Of a DNA stretch of 64,000 nt, positions 10,726-22,841 are shown in pieces. Position 1 is the stretch's first letter. The number at the start of each line of letters is the position of its first letter. The stretch is taken from positions 96,139,930 through 96,203,929 of the forward strand of contig OY282560.1 of the NCBI GenBank assembly GCA_958295665.1, read 5' to 3'. The notes beneath the pieces were generated by a model. The model did no database searches. It was not told where the DNA came from and saw nothing but the letters and a program-made list of their open reading frames with translations. Source of the DNA: Tipula vernalis (taxonomy: Eukaryota; Arthropoda; Insecta; Diptera; Tipulidae). The position numbers and the translations under genes were made by a program.

Positions 10726-11277
10726 AAATTAGAAGGTCCTACCGAGATTTCACCAAAATCAAAATTTTGCCTGTACCATAATAACCTGTCTAACCCCAAC
10801 GATTTCTATCAGTCAGGCTGACTTCTTACAGCAAAAGCTAAGGTCTTTTGATAAGATCTTTTTTCCCCCTGCTAAATGGAAACTCTGATACATCAAAATC
10901 TGATGCACTGCACCACTCATTCCAAATTGTTTTGGGCATATATGTACATCGTATATGACTATTTTCTTAAATGTCATCAAGGTCCAAACACTCATACAGA
11001 ACAATGCTTCCTGGACAACGCGAGCAAAGTTCAGCAATAGCAATGTTTAAATCTTATTTAGTTTAATTCAGTTTGGATCATGCTTACGCAGAAAACACAG
11101 TAAATTCAAACGCAGACAGAATATAATATTTTCATCTTTTATAAACAAAAAACGTTATATAATAACAAAGACAAATTTTTAAATGAAAACACTACAAATT
11201 CTTAATTAAGATCTCTGAGATATTTTTATAAATGTTTGAGTTTTAACATGAAGGGTGACCCATTTTAAAAGTACCAC

Positions 11278-11660
11278 TCAAATAACTCCCAGGGGAAGTC
11301 CTTAATAAAAAAGTTGCACAATTTTTAGAGCGAATCAAATGATGAGGTTGAATTTAACCTTGAGGTCAAATTTCAAGGTCATTTCAAGGTTAAGTCGTTG
11401 TTTTTTTTTAAAATGGAAACGCCTATTTTTGACTCTGGATTCTGAAAGATGATGCTGGTTAGCTGATCGTTCACGTGCTTTCAGAATCCAGAGTCAAATA
11501 TAGGTATTTCCATTTAGAAAACCGGCTTGACCTTAAAATGATCTTGAAATTTGACTTCAAGGTTAAATTCAATCTCATCATTTGATTTCCCCCTAAACAT
11601 TGTGCAACTTTTATATCTAAACTTGTTTTGATTTAGGGCTTCTCCTGGAAGTTATTGATT
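11278..11660. repeat. Foldback element, about 380 bp
   Basis: Two arms of about 150 bases pair almost end to end around a 30-base centre near 11445-11475. CTCTGGATTCTGAAAG pairs with CTTTCAGAATCCAGAG, AAAAGTTGCACAAT with ATTGTGCAACTTTT, and ATAACTCCCAGGGGAAG with the complement of CTTCTCCTGGAAGTTAT. Arms contain AAGGTCAAATTTCAAGGTCA-like tracts. No coding sequence. Transcribed, it would form a long hairpin. Confidence 0.8.
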
Positions 11661-14109
11661 TCCTTTTTTGCTTACAACTAGATAAATTCTCATCATCGAT
11701 TTTTCTTAAAAGCATATGAATGAATCTTCCACATTCATTGTACACAGAACTTGAAAGAAACAGTTTGTATTTCTTTTTATTTAAGATTAATAACAGAACT
11801 ACATAAATTAAACATACATTTGCGAGACCCAAAAAAATATGTTTAGGGTTTGTCATAACTTCAAAAAGTTAAAAACAAAACATCACGAAAAGTACCAAAT
11901 GTCAGAAAAAAGTCTAAATTTATATTTTTTTGCTAGAACTGCTCACTTTTCTGCTAGAAATATAGATTTTGCTCAATTTCTGAAACATTTTCTAGTATAT
12001 TGTATAGAATACATGAAACGACACCAAAAATAAATCCAGAGCAACGATTTTGATCAAAAAATGAGACTTGAAAGTTGTGATTTTCATGGATATACTAGAT
12101 CTACAACATTATATACTATATACTATTGTACATCTTTCAAGTCACATTTACGATCAAAATCCTTGGTTCAAGAAATCCAGTTGTCGTAATTTGAACAATG
12201 TGAGCCGAAATCAAATCTTAATCATGAAATATTAAACTCGACTCGCATGTCACTTGGCTCGTCTTGATGGCAATAAAGAAAACTTTTTCATACTTAACAT
12301 TTGTGAACCGGCGAAAAATAGTTGCTGATTAATTTACTCAGGATTTGCTGTTGCTCGTTGGTGACCAAGAATTGTCCTCCTCATTTGGTAGGTTTCAGAG
12401 TTTGGTTAGTGCTCTTTTGTAAAAAGAAAGGAAGCAATCAAACCAAACCGTACGAACAATACGATTAATTAAATTTTCTATTATTAAAATACTAAACCAA
12501 GTGTCATTTAGTGTTGGAAGGTTTACACATCTTAAACTCTAAATATTTTTGTAATGTTTTCTGTTCATATAAACTTCCTGTTAGTTTTTGGTAATTTTTT
12601 TTTTTTTTTGTTCGTCGAGTTAATAAAATATTATTACTTCTCGAAAACCCTTTGAAAAAAGAAGATGCTCAATGTAATATAGCATATATGATATGATTCG
12701 TTTTGTTTCAATTGATATGATTTATGTAAACATTACAAATAGTTTTAAATATAAACTTAAATTTAAAAATAAAGAAATAACTGTATGTCTCTATTAAAAG
12801 ACTAAGGAAATGTCTTTTAGAAATTATCCCAACTCTTGTTATAAATATCCAACTACTTCTACTGTATTAGATTTAATTAAAAAGTCAGACTAATTAATTA
12901 AAAATAAAAAAAAAAATTATTTTGACAAGTACTGTTGAGCATACATAGAGGAGACTTCTGTTGCAATTGGTAAAAATAGTTCTAATCTGAATGTATAATA
13001 CATAATTGTAGATTTATATTTCCCTAATGTTCAAAATTTTATAAATGTACTTTATGTTCATTTAAAAATTTTGTAGATATAAAACCGCAATGGAATCTAT
13101 TTTCGTCTAGCATTTAACCACAAAATGAATATCCATACGCGATGCGTCAATGAAACATTATGATTCATAAGACAATTTATAAATTAACGGTCTCAAATTT
13201 CAAGCAAAATTATTTAGAAAAATATTTTGTTACAAAATCCTCTTGTGTGACTTCACTAAATATTCCCTCCCGAGATAAAATTAGCAGCCATCCTTGTCGA
13301 ATTGTGCAATACATTCCCTATCCCAAATCTTGATAGGTAATGACATTCACAGCAGGTGCTATTTGGAGTAAATTTATTTTAAAATATATGTAGATAGCTA
13401 CTGCTCCAATTTACTTCTAAAATTTTCAAAATTAATAATTCAATAAAAAGTTAAAATTAAAAATTCAAAATTAGAAATTTAGGAATTATAGAATTCCTGT
13501 GTAAAGGAATTAAACAATTTAAGAATTTTAGTAACAAAAATTTCCTAACTCAATTCTATTTTTCAACTGATTGTTCGCAACTCTCATAATAGGGTAGGTC
13601 TATCTAAAATTGGTATAATGATGTAATTTGAGTTTTTGTTAGAAAAAGAATTGAAAAACTATTAAACTATCCATTCTATCATCAGTTAAATAAAAACTAA
13701 ATACTTTAGGAAATTTCGTAATATTTAAAAACTAAAAAAGTCTACATTACAGCCAACATTTTACGATTAAATTTCTTAACAAATAAAAACTATTGTCACT
13801 CATTAGAACCCATAAAATTATATTACAAATGTACAACGTAAATTGATTTTTATGATAAAATTAGTTAACATTTTATTACATAAACATTAAAACATATAAT
13901 CGTAATTCTGCTACGACCTACTACATATTTCATGTTAGGCCAATTTATTTCTATTGTAAATTTTTGTCCATTGAGCAAGAATGTTCTGTTTTATAAATTA
14001 TTCAATCAATTGACACATGGAAGATTATCGACTAATTACTAATAATAATAGTAAATAAAGGATAAGCAAGAGCTTATCGAGAGAGAAGCTCCTTTACAAT
14101 TTATAGACC
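11661..14109. other. No gene seen
   Basis: AT-rich, with homopolymer T run near 12596-12609 and many TTTAAAATT words near 13370-13580. Short ORFs at 11617-11856 and 11839-12033 have no motif I recognise. Confidence 0.5.
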
Positions 14110-14158
14110 AGAATTATGGGTAAAATTCAAACTGCGTTTGAATTTTACCCATAATTCT
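14110..14158. repeat. Perfect hairpin, 22-bp arms, 5-base loop
   Basis: AGAATTATGGGTAAAATTCA continues to a 22-base arm (14110-14131), a CTGCG loop (14132-14136), and an exactly complementary arm (14137-14158). It stands alone in AT-rich DNA. It could be a solo inverted pair left by excision, or a structured RNA. Confidence 0.8.
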
Positions 14159-14861
14159 ACTCTTAAAAACACAATTTTTCTATTATTCCTTCCATATCCA
14201 TTCCATATTCACAACATGTTATTCTACCAACAACAATCCAGCATTTTTATTGTGTTTCGGAGATCCGAGAAAAAAATCAGGGAGAAAATTTAGCTAAAGC
14301 CTGATTCATAACATCGGGAGCAACATGGGAAAAATACCATAATATTTATTTACGAACTCTCTATCAATCAAATCACTTTAAAAACATAAGCTCCTCCTAC
14401 TTGTTCCTTAGTACGAGTTTACGATCATTTTCTGATGAAAAATTTTCAACGTCTTTAATTGTCACAATTTCTTTTTTGTTGGAATTGGTAAATCTTGCAA
14501 AAAATCTCGATTTGTCAAAATTGATTTAAATCAGAGTTTAAATGTATCGCTCTTTTAGAGCTCTTTATAACAATTTTCGCTCTTGCTCCCAATAAAATTT
14601 GTTTTCAGTTTGCTTTTACGCTCTTACCCTCTAATGATAAACACAAAAAAAATTATTTCGCTCTTTCAAAGTGATTTAAATTTTTATTTTTAATTTTGCT
14701 CTTAAAACAGAGAGCGTAAAAGCTAAAAAAATCGCTCCCAACACATTCTACAGAGCAATTGAAGAAAATACATTAAGGAGCAAAATTTTTTGTAACAAAC
14801 GAATTGCTCTTTGAATATCATTAAATAAAGAAAGTTCGATAAACGATATTTAGATAAATTT

Positions 14862-15190
14862 CTGGAATATGGCCAACTAGGATGGAACTCGGCTATTTCT
14901 TAAGAGATTTTAGAGAAATTTGACATGCGCGATAGAAATGGGATTATAAAATGATTTTTGGATAGAGTTCTGGAATATGGCCAATTGTGAGGGAACTTTG
15001 ATGTTCCTTAACCGATTTTAGAGAAATTTGACATGCGCGTTGGAAATGGGATTCTACAATGCTTTTTAGATGAAGTTCTGCAATATGGCCTATATGGCCA
15101 ATTAGGATGGAACTTGGCTATTTCTTAACCGATTGTGATACAATTTGACATGTTCGTTGGAAATGAGATTCTTAAATGATTTTCCAAATT
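14862..15190 (-). repeat. 108-bp satellite, inverted block
   Basis: About three degenerate monomers lie in the orientation opposite to the main array, with words ATATGGCCAACTAGGATGGA and GAAATTTGACATGCGCG. A non-satellite stretch with a TTTATCTGCTGT repeat separates it from the forward array. Confidence 0.8.
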
Positions 15191-15364
15191 CCGGGATGCT
15201 ACACTAACATTAGCGTGCTGTCGCCCATTTTTTCTTATTTTCCTTTGATTGCGACTAAATTTCAAGGCAGATGTATAATAAATATATCAATATGAGTAAT
15301 CTAAAAAGCTATTGGCTTTGGCAGTTTCCGTAATCCATGCAGCTGTCGAGGTTTATCTGCTGTT

Positions 15365-16494
15365 AGCTAGATTCCATAACTTTATCTAAAAACTATTTTA
15401 GAATCCCACTTCCCAAACATATATTGAATTGCATCACAATCGGTTAAGGAATAGTCAAGTATCCATGCAGCTGACGAGGTTTATCTGCTGTGAGGCAGAT
15501 TGAAAATCGGTGGAGAAATAATTTGTAATTTCCATCCTATTTAGTTATATTCCAGAATTTTATCTAAAACCTATTTTCGAATCCCACTTCCAACGCATAT
15601 ATTGTATTGCATCACAATCGGTTTAGGAATAGCTAAGTTCCACCTAAATTTTTCAAATTTCAGTAACTCATCTAAAAATCATTTTAGAATCCCATTTTGA
15701 TCGCACATGTCAAATTTCACTCAAATCGGTTAAGACATAGCCAAGTCCCTAGCCTAGTTGGCCTTATTTCAGAACTTCATCTAAAAATCATTTTAGAATC
15801 TTATTTCCAACGCACATGTCACATTGTATCACAATCGGTTAAGGAATAGCCATAGTTCCATCCTAGTTGGCCATATTCCAGAACTTCACTCTAAAAATCA
15901 TTGTAGAATCCCGTTCCAATCGCGCATGTCAAATTTCCTTAAAGTCCAGAACTTCATTCATCCCATTTCCAACGCACATGTCGAAATTGCATCACAATCG
16001 GTTAAGAAATAGCCAAGTTGCATCCTAGTTGGCCATATTCATCTAAAAATCATTGTAGAACACCATTTCCATTGTGCGTGTCAAATTTCAATAAAATTTG
16101 TTAAGGAATAGCCAAATTCCATCCAAGTTAGCTATATTCCAGAACTTCATATCCAAAAATCATTGTCCCATTCCATTTCCAACGCACATGTCAAATTTCA
16201 CTCAAATCGGTTAAAGAAAAGCAAAGTTCCACCATAGTTGGCCATATTTCAGAACTTCATCTAAAAATCATTTTAGAATCCCATTTCTAATGCACATGTC
16301 AAATTTCACTCAAATCGGTTAAAGAATAGCTAAGTTCCATCCTAGTTGGCCATATTCCTGAAATTTATCCATAAATCATTTTAGAATCCCATTAAGAAAT
16401 AGCCAAAGTTTTACCATAATTGGCCATATTCCAGAACTTCATCCAAAAATCATTTTAGAATTCCATGTCCATTGCGCATTTTAAATTTCACTAA
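15365..16494 (+). repeat. 108-bp satellite, forward array, part 1
   Basis: Roughly ten degenerate monomers built on AATCGGTTAAGGAATAGCC, TTCCATCCTAGTTGGCCAT and CATTTTAGAATCCCATTTCC, with a period near 108 bases where complete. Several monomers have lost 20-40 bases. CAAATTTCACTCAAATCGG is repeated within units. Confidence 0.85.
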
Positions 16495-17105
16495 TGTCGA
16501 TTTCAATTGATGTTTTCCCCTCATTCGAGTACACTAGATAGAGTACCCTATTTTTTAACGTCAATCGAAAATATTTTATTGCACTAGTGTTTAATTGTGT
16601 GTGTGTTTGGTCGAAAAATATCAACAATAATAAAAATAAATAGAGAAACTAAATGTAAATTTAGAAGATTACAATTTGGTGTTTGATATCGAGGGATGTG
16701 TTATAATGAGTGGGGCTTGGCGGTGTTGGAATAATTTAACGGCCAAATTCAAAATGCCACCATTCAAATCACAAAATGTCATGAATAATAGCCGCCTAAA
16801 ATCAAAATGTCATAACGACAAATCACAAAATGTCATAAATCAAGCAGCCGCCTAAAATCAAAATGTCATCGCGACAAATCAAAATGTCATTACGACAAAA
16901 TATTATTGTCATATTCGTTGGTGTGTGTAAAAAGAGGGGTTACTCGACCAAAAAAGCTAGAGTAGCAAAAAATTCACTAGTGCAAAACTAGTACAAAAAA
17001 TTTTTACCCTCAATGCATTTTTTTTTTTCAATGGGACGATTTGACAGCCAATAGGGTACTATTTTTACCCTTCGAGTGAAAAATTTTTTACAATCGAATT
17101 CGACA
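16495..17105. mobile_element. 611-bp element with TAA duplication inserted in the satellite
   Basis: The ends are TGTCGATTTCAATTG and, on the complement, TGTCGAATTCGATTG. Flanks are TAA at 16492-16494 and 17106-17108; removing the element and one TAA restores the monomer word CACTAAAATCGG. Inside are GAGTACCCTATT motifs in inverted position, short tandem copies of CAAAATGTCAT with ACGAC (16740-16900), and a second TTTTTACCC end-like tract. A 3-bp TWA duplication suggests a PIF/Harbinger MITE. Confidence 0.75.
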
Positions 17106-17412
17106 TAAAATCGGTTATGGAATAGCCAAGTTTCATCCTAATTGGCCATATTCCAGAACTTCACCTAAAAATCATTTTAAAATCCCATTTCCAACTCACA
17201 TGTCAAATTTCACTCAAACCGGTTAAAGAATAGCCAAGTTCCATCCTAGTTGGCCATATTTCAGAACTTCACCTAAAAATCATTGTAGAATCCCATTTCC
17301 ATCGTGCCTTTCTAATTTCACTAAAATCAGTTAAGGAATATCCAAGTTCCATCCTAGTTGGCCAAATTCCAGAACTTTACCCAAAAATCATTTTAGAATC
17401 CCATTTCCAACG
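17106..17412 (+). repeat. 108-bp satellite, forward array, part 2
   Basis: The array resumes exactly after the 611-bp insertion, with about three monomers of the same family and orientation, and stops at CCAACGCCCGTGC near 17412. Confidence 0.85.
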
Positions 17413-17783
17413 CCCGTGCATCTGTTTGCTAATAAAACAATCTGGCTTTCGAAAGAAATTTAGAAGGTTTTGAATGTAACCGTTTGCCGTAATAAAGAGC
17501 AAGAGCAATATATTAATGACGTTTTTATTCATTAGAGCAGAGCGTATTTATTTTCTCAATATAGCGCAATAACAAAGAGCGAAAATATGATAACACAAAC
17601 GCAATAGTGGAAGAGCAAGAGCCTTATAATAAAAATAATGCTTCAGTTCTTCAGAGCGATATTTTTTTTTTCAATATCGCTCTTTATAAAGAGCTCTTTA
17701 ATAGTTTTTATTATCGCTATTGAACAAAAATGAAGAGCGAAGAGCAAAATGAAATCCCATTTTACATAAACTCTGATTTAAAT

Positions 17784-19098
17784 CAAAAGATAAATGATTT
17801 ATTCTGCCCAATCGTACGCATTTTTGACAGTAAAATGATTTATTTTGCCCAATCGAACTCCACATTAAAATTTGATGTTGATGTGTTTTTTTGTACAAAT
17901 AAAAATTAAAAATGACAAACTAATAAAATTAATTGTGGTAAATTAAAAATATAATATAATAAATTTAATAAAAATAAAAATTAATGAAACACGGTTAAAA
18001 CAATTAAATTAAAGTGGCGCCAATAAAAAGTTTAATAAAGGCAAATTTAAAGTTTATAAGCAAAACATATTAAAATTAAAAACTTGTAAAATGAACTAAA
18101 CATTGAAACGAGAAACAAGAAAAAAATTGAAAACGTTGTAGAAACCCGACAAAAAATAAAAAATACTTTTAAAATCTCACAATAATCACAAAACTATAAA
18201 AAATTTGGTACTATTAACACAACCAAATCCAAACGCAAATTGAAATGTGTAATGAGAAATATCACAAATAAAATGACGTACAAAATAGATAAATATTTTA
18301 AACAAAACCAACAGCTACTAACTTCAACTCAATACTATGGTGTTTTTCCTAGGTCGCTCCCGATGTTAAGAACCATGCTTTAAGCCTGAATTCCATTGCG
18401 AATAAAAGTTTGTCAGTCAAAATAAAGGGAGATAAAAATATAAAAACGGTGGTTGTGTGAAAGAAACACAAAAAGAAGTCAGTCAAGATTTTACTTACAT
18501 CAAATGTGTGTTTGTATTAGTGGATCGCCATAATTATGGTCAAAAATTATCAAAATCGATGTCATTTTATGGTTATCCAACTAATATACGCACACAAATT
18601 TTGTGTACGAACGCAAATTTTTTTCCGCACACTAAGTTAATTAAAAGTTTGTTATTTTTATGGTAATTGTCATAATTTTTTTTGGTGGTTGCTTCTAAAA
18701 TAGCTGTGGTAATACAAAAATATAAAGTTTGTATACAGTTAAATTGTGATAAATTGGGATCAATTGTGATAATATCGCTAAATACTATTATTGGCAATTT
18801 AATAAAGTAATCGTTTTTTTTTTAAATAATTTATTGGTGTTGAAAAAGCCAAATTAAAACTCCAAGTGATAACCAAAAATTAATTTTTTTTCATTTTTTA
18901 TTTTTTGCTGTCGCTGTCAAAATTGATCAAGATATTTGTGCTATAAGAAAAATAAAAAAAACATGCTTTATCTTTGTCACTCCAATGCATTTCTTTTTTT
19001 TTGTCTTCTTTCGACTTGAAGTCAGTTCAGTCAATTATTCACAGTGGAATTCAAGCTTTAAGCTTGAAAAGAGCAAATTTTATTTTGTTGTTTTTAAG
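17784..19098. other. No gene seen
   Basis: Strongly AT-rich DNA between two hAT-type elements. Short ORFs (17698-17898, 18457-18666, 18573-18797) show no motifs. Confidence 0.5.
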
Positions 19099-19564
19099 AA
19101 GAGATGGAAACCAAAGAATGCCTGGAGCTGGTTCGGTTTTGGTTCAAAGTTAAATTTCATTTTTGGTTTCGGTTTTGGTTTTTAAAATTTTCAATTTATG
19201 GTTTTGGTTCGGTTTTGGTTTAAAGTGAAATGGTGTTGGTCTAGTTGTGGTTCGGATAAATGAACATAAAAATTTAATACCTTTATGAAAATCAGTTTAA
19301 ATAATCCTAAATCTATAACGAATTTACTAATATCTGAGAAGAAAAACAAATTAAAACGTAATAAACCTGAAACATTATTTAAATATTCGTTCGGTTTTTG
19401 GTCCGGTTTTGGTTTTCTATTTAGAGAAAATGGTTTGCTTTTGGTTTGGTTAACAATCTCGATTAGAAAAATGGTTCGGTTTTTGGTTTGGTTTTTATAG
19501 TTCATCAAAATTTTATTGGGTTCGTGGTTTTTCTGGTTCGGTTCAAAACCGGTTTCCATCTCTG
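19099..19564. mobile_element. 466-bp hAT-type MITE rich in GGTTCGGTTTTGG
   Basis: Ends AAGAGATGGAAACC and, on the complement, CAGAGATGGAAACC form a 13-14 bp TIR. Flanks TTTTTAAG (19091-19098) and GTTTTAAG (19565-19572) agree in 7 of 8 bases, as expected for a decayed hAT duplication. The whole element is filled with direct and inverted GGTTCGGTTTTGGTT words, so it has no coding capacity even though short open frames arise from the repeat. Confidence 0.65.
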
Positions 19565-19696
19565 GTTTTAAGTATATCATAATAGAAAAATAATTTCTAG
19601 ACCCAAATAAGATTTTTCTACACCCATCGTATTGGAATTTTAGTTTATATGCATGAAACGTCTCTATGTGAATCTATTATAATTTTAGCTTCTATT

Positions 19697-22600
19697 CAGG
19701 GCCGTACTTAGATACGGGTAAAACGGGCAAACGCGCCGGGCCCCGCGTTTTTAGGGGCCCCAGAATCGAAGCCAAAAGGAGAAAAGGGTAAAAATTCGAA
19801 AAAATTATTTCATTCATATTTTCGCTCTATTGGTGATGTATCGCCCTGTTTTGCCTTTATGTACATATAGGAAATACGTTTTACAACAAAAACATTACAA
19901 TCAACTTTTTCTGTATGCGCGATGCACTAATACCTAAGAGATTGTATGAAAGCGGTGCACAAAAAAGGGCCAAACAAGCTCGAAAAGCAACAGAATTAAG
20001 TAGTCTTGTTGGATCACTAGGATAAATTTGATAAGCGAAGTGAAAGTTCATCAAATTCGACCAACAATCCAATTGAAATGTGTGATTCAAATATTTCTTC
20101 CCAACCTATAAACAATAAAGTTGACGAAAATGTTAGTGAACCTCAAAAGCAGAACGAGAATTTAGACGACATACCAGCTAGCACTAATATTGAAGATATT
20201 TTATCTATTGATGATTTTTCAGAAATCAATGATAATGAAGAAATACATAGTAGTGCTTTAGCAGTTAAAGCGAAATTTGATATAGCAGACCTTGCAACTT
20301 GGCCTGCTGAAATTGACGACAAACTACGGATGTTTTTGATCGAACAGTCACCAAAGAGCATTAAAAGCAGTCAATTTAAAAGAAAACCAAATGGAAGATG
20401 TTTCAGTGGCACTTTTTATTTTCGGCAAATGAAAAATGGAGAAACAGAGTTGAGGAACTGGCTTTTTTATTCAAACTCTACGGGAAACATTTTCTGCTTT
20501 TGTTGTCGTTTGTTTTCACCATCAAAAATTTTGCTCACTACTACTGGATTTTGGGACTATAAACATACAGGAAGACACTTATCTTCACACGAATCATCAA
20601 AAGAACATTTTGAATCAGTGTATAAATGGCGAATGCTAGAATTTAACATTAAATCCAGAGCTGGAATAGACAATATGAATGAAGATGTTTATCTTAAAGA
20701 GAAGCGAAAATGGCGAATAATTTTAAAATGCATAATAAAAACAATATTATTTTTAAGCGAACGTAATTTAGCTTTTAGAGGAAGCAATGAAAAACTTTTT
20801 GAACCAAATAATGATAACTTTTTGGGAGTAATTGAGTTACTCTCTGATTTTGTTCCATAACTGAAGAGCCATTTGGAATCAATAAATGATTCTGAAAAAA
20901 AAAGATTACGTCTTATTTTTCAGCGAAAATTCAAAACGAAATTATTATACAATTAGCATCTAAGGTTTTAAGTAGTATAGTAAATAATATTAAATCATCA
21001 AAATATTTTTCCATAATGATAGATTCCACACCAGATTTTCGAAAAAAGGACCAATTATCCATAATTATTCGGTATGTAAAGGTATAACATCCCAAAAGCC
21101 AAATATCGTAGAAAGTTTTTTAAGCTTTGTAAATGTTTTGTCTTCAACTGGGGAAAATTTAGCAAACGTCCTTATTGAGGAATTTGAGGTATTAGGCATC
21201 AATATTGCTGACTGCCGTGGTCAGTCATACGACAATGCCAGCAATATGAAAGGAGAATATAAGGGAGTGAAAAGTCGAATTTTGGAAATCAACAGCAGAG
21301 CATGCTATACTCCTTGTGGTGGACACAACATCAATTTAGTGATAGGAGATAGTGTTAAAAACACTATTAAAAGCCAGAATTATTTTACAACAATAAATAA
21401 TTTATATAAAATTTTTGCTGCATAAACCAAGCGATGGGCTATTCAGACGAAATATTTAAAAATAAATTTAAAACCACCTAGCGATACTCGTTGGGAATAT
21501 CGATTGAAAAGTGTAAAAGCTGTTAAATACCAGCTAACCGAAATTATTCTTGCTCTAGATGAACTTAAAATTACCCACCTAGACTGTAAAGCTCTTGCTG
21601 AATCACTAAAACAACAAATAAACAATTATGAGTTTGTTGTATTGACAACAATTTGGTATCATTTGTTATCAAAACTTCATATTTTAAGCCAATTATTACA
21701 GCAAAAAGATATGGCATTAAATGTTGCATTAAGTCACACAAGGGCCACGTTATTATCACTTGAAGATTTTAAAAACAATTTCGACAGCATTTTAAAAGAA
21801 TCAACTGAAATATCGGAAAAAATAAATATCATGCCAAATTTCAATGTTCCACGTTCCTATATAATAAACCGTCTACAACAAGCAGTTCATTTTGTCTTCC
21901 TGATCCTGAACCAACCGAACCTTGTTTACCAAAACATAGAACACGAAAACCGAAAAGGTTGGCCGACTACTGTTATTATACTGAGAGTGAAAAAAATAAT
22001 AATGATAAAGATGACGAAATTGTTGATGCAATTGAAACAGGTGTTAGTCATGAAACTGAACAAATTATCGAATGCTGTGATGATATCAACATTTGTGAGT
22101 TAATGCTCGAAACAGAAGTTGAGGCAGAGTGTAACCATCTGGCTTCTGAAGAGAAATTTAAAACATTATATTTTGATAAATTAATCAACGTAATGAGAGA
22201 TTCATTTCAAGAACGATTTGAATCGTATAATTATTTACATGAACTTTTCGGGTTTCTTTTTGATAATGAAAAGTTGAAAAGTATGGATACAAATGAGTTT
22301 AACAATCATTGTTCAAATTTATCCAAATATTTAAAAGACGATATCGAGGAGATGGAGTTCAGAAATGAACTTTCCGTTTTGAGACATGTCCTAGAAGATA
22401 ACTATTCAGTTTTGGAAAATTTCAAATTTATTTTAGATAGAAATTTGGAAGAATTATATCCTAATGTGTGTATCGTATACCGAATAATTTTAACGATACC
22501 AATTTCCGTTGCTAATTGTGAGCGATCTTTTTCAAAGCTAAAACTGATTGAAAATTATCTGCGGTCGACGATGTCACAGGAAAGACTCTCTGTATTAGCG

Positions 22601-22833
22601 ATCCTGTCAATTGAAAATGCAACTGCCAGAACTATTGATTTGAATGATATGATCGATGAATATGCCAGCAAAAGGGCAAGAAAAATTATTTTATAATTTG
22701 TTATTCTACTTTACTCTTTTACTTTGTGATAAAATTTATGTTTTTTATTTAAATATTTTGAGAATTTTTTTTTTGTTGTAGGGCCCCCCATTTTTGTTTG
22801 CCCCGGGCCTCCAAATGTTACAGCACGGCCCTG
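19697..22833 (+). mobile_element. hAT element, 3,137 bp, near full length
   Basis: TIRs start CAGGGCCGTACTTAG and, on the complement, CAGGGCCGTGCTGTA, each followed by GC-rich GGGCCCC tracts in an otherwise AT-rich region. The 8-bp duplication CTTCTATT at 19689-19696 and 22834-22841 is exact. The plus-strand transposase occupies most of the interior. Length, TIR and duplication are typical of autonomous hAT elements with TTF-type zinc fingers. Confidence 0.95.
19915..22696 (+). pseudogene. hAT transposase with TTF zinc finger, multiple frameshifts
   Basis: Order of domains: N-terminal KRLYESGAQKRAKQARK (19930s); TTF-type finger near 20400-20640 with NIFCFCCRLFS and TGRHLSSHESSKEHFE; DUF4371/RNase H-like part with YFSIMIDSTPDFRKKDQLS (about 21005-21060) and CRGQSYDNASNMKG then TPCGGHNINLV (21210-21345); SDTRWEYR (21480s); and C-terminal hAT dimerisation region with SVANCERSFSKLKLIENYLR (22505-22562). 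Frames change near 20020, 20890-20930, 21085, 21425 and 21920, several at A-runs, and stops occur at 20858 and 21423. Start proposed at ATG 19915, because the KRLY...SGA motif is the normal N-terminus of this family. Confidence 0.85.
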
Positions 22834-22841
22834 CTTCTATT

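Larger units (their letters stand above)
14532..17775. mobile_element. hAT-type non-autonomous element carrying a satellite, 3,244 bp
   Basis: Ends are CAGAGTTTAAATGTATCGC at the left and, on the complement, CAGAGTTTATGTAAAATGGG at the right, flanked by the 8-bp duplication ATTTAAAT (14524-14531 and 17776-17783). CAG-type TIR starts and 8-bp duplications define hAT elements. Both subterminal regions (14545-14820 and 17490-17750) are dense in GCTCTT/AAGAGC hexamers, which recall the clustered transposase-binding motifs of hAT ends. No transposase is encoded; the interior is satellite in both orientations. The duplication is palindromic, so boundaries rest mainly on the TIR and the matching hexamer fields. 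Confidence 0.75.

Noticed and set aside
10813..11043. 76-codon minus-strand ORF, protein-like composition
   Set aside because: Segments such as SGAVHQILMYQSF vaguely recall a transposon-associated protein, but the match is too weak to claim.
14862..17412. Repeats considered as a tandem gene family
   Set aside because: Monomers contain frequent stops in all frames and are present in both orientations.
19191..19580. 129-codon minus-strand ORF
   Set aside because: Its N/P/K-rich protein comes from the GGTTCGGTTTTGG repeat of the MITE.
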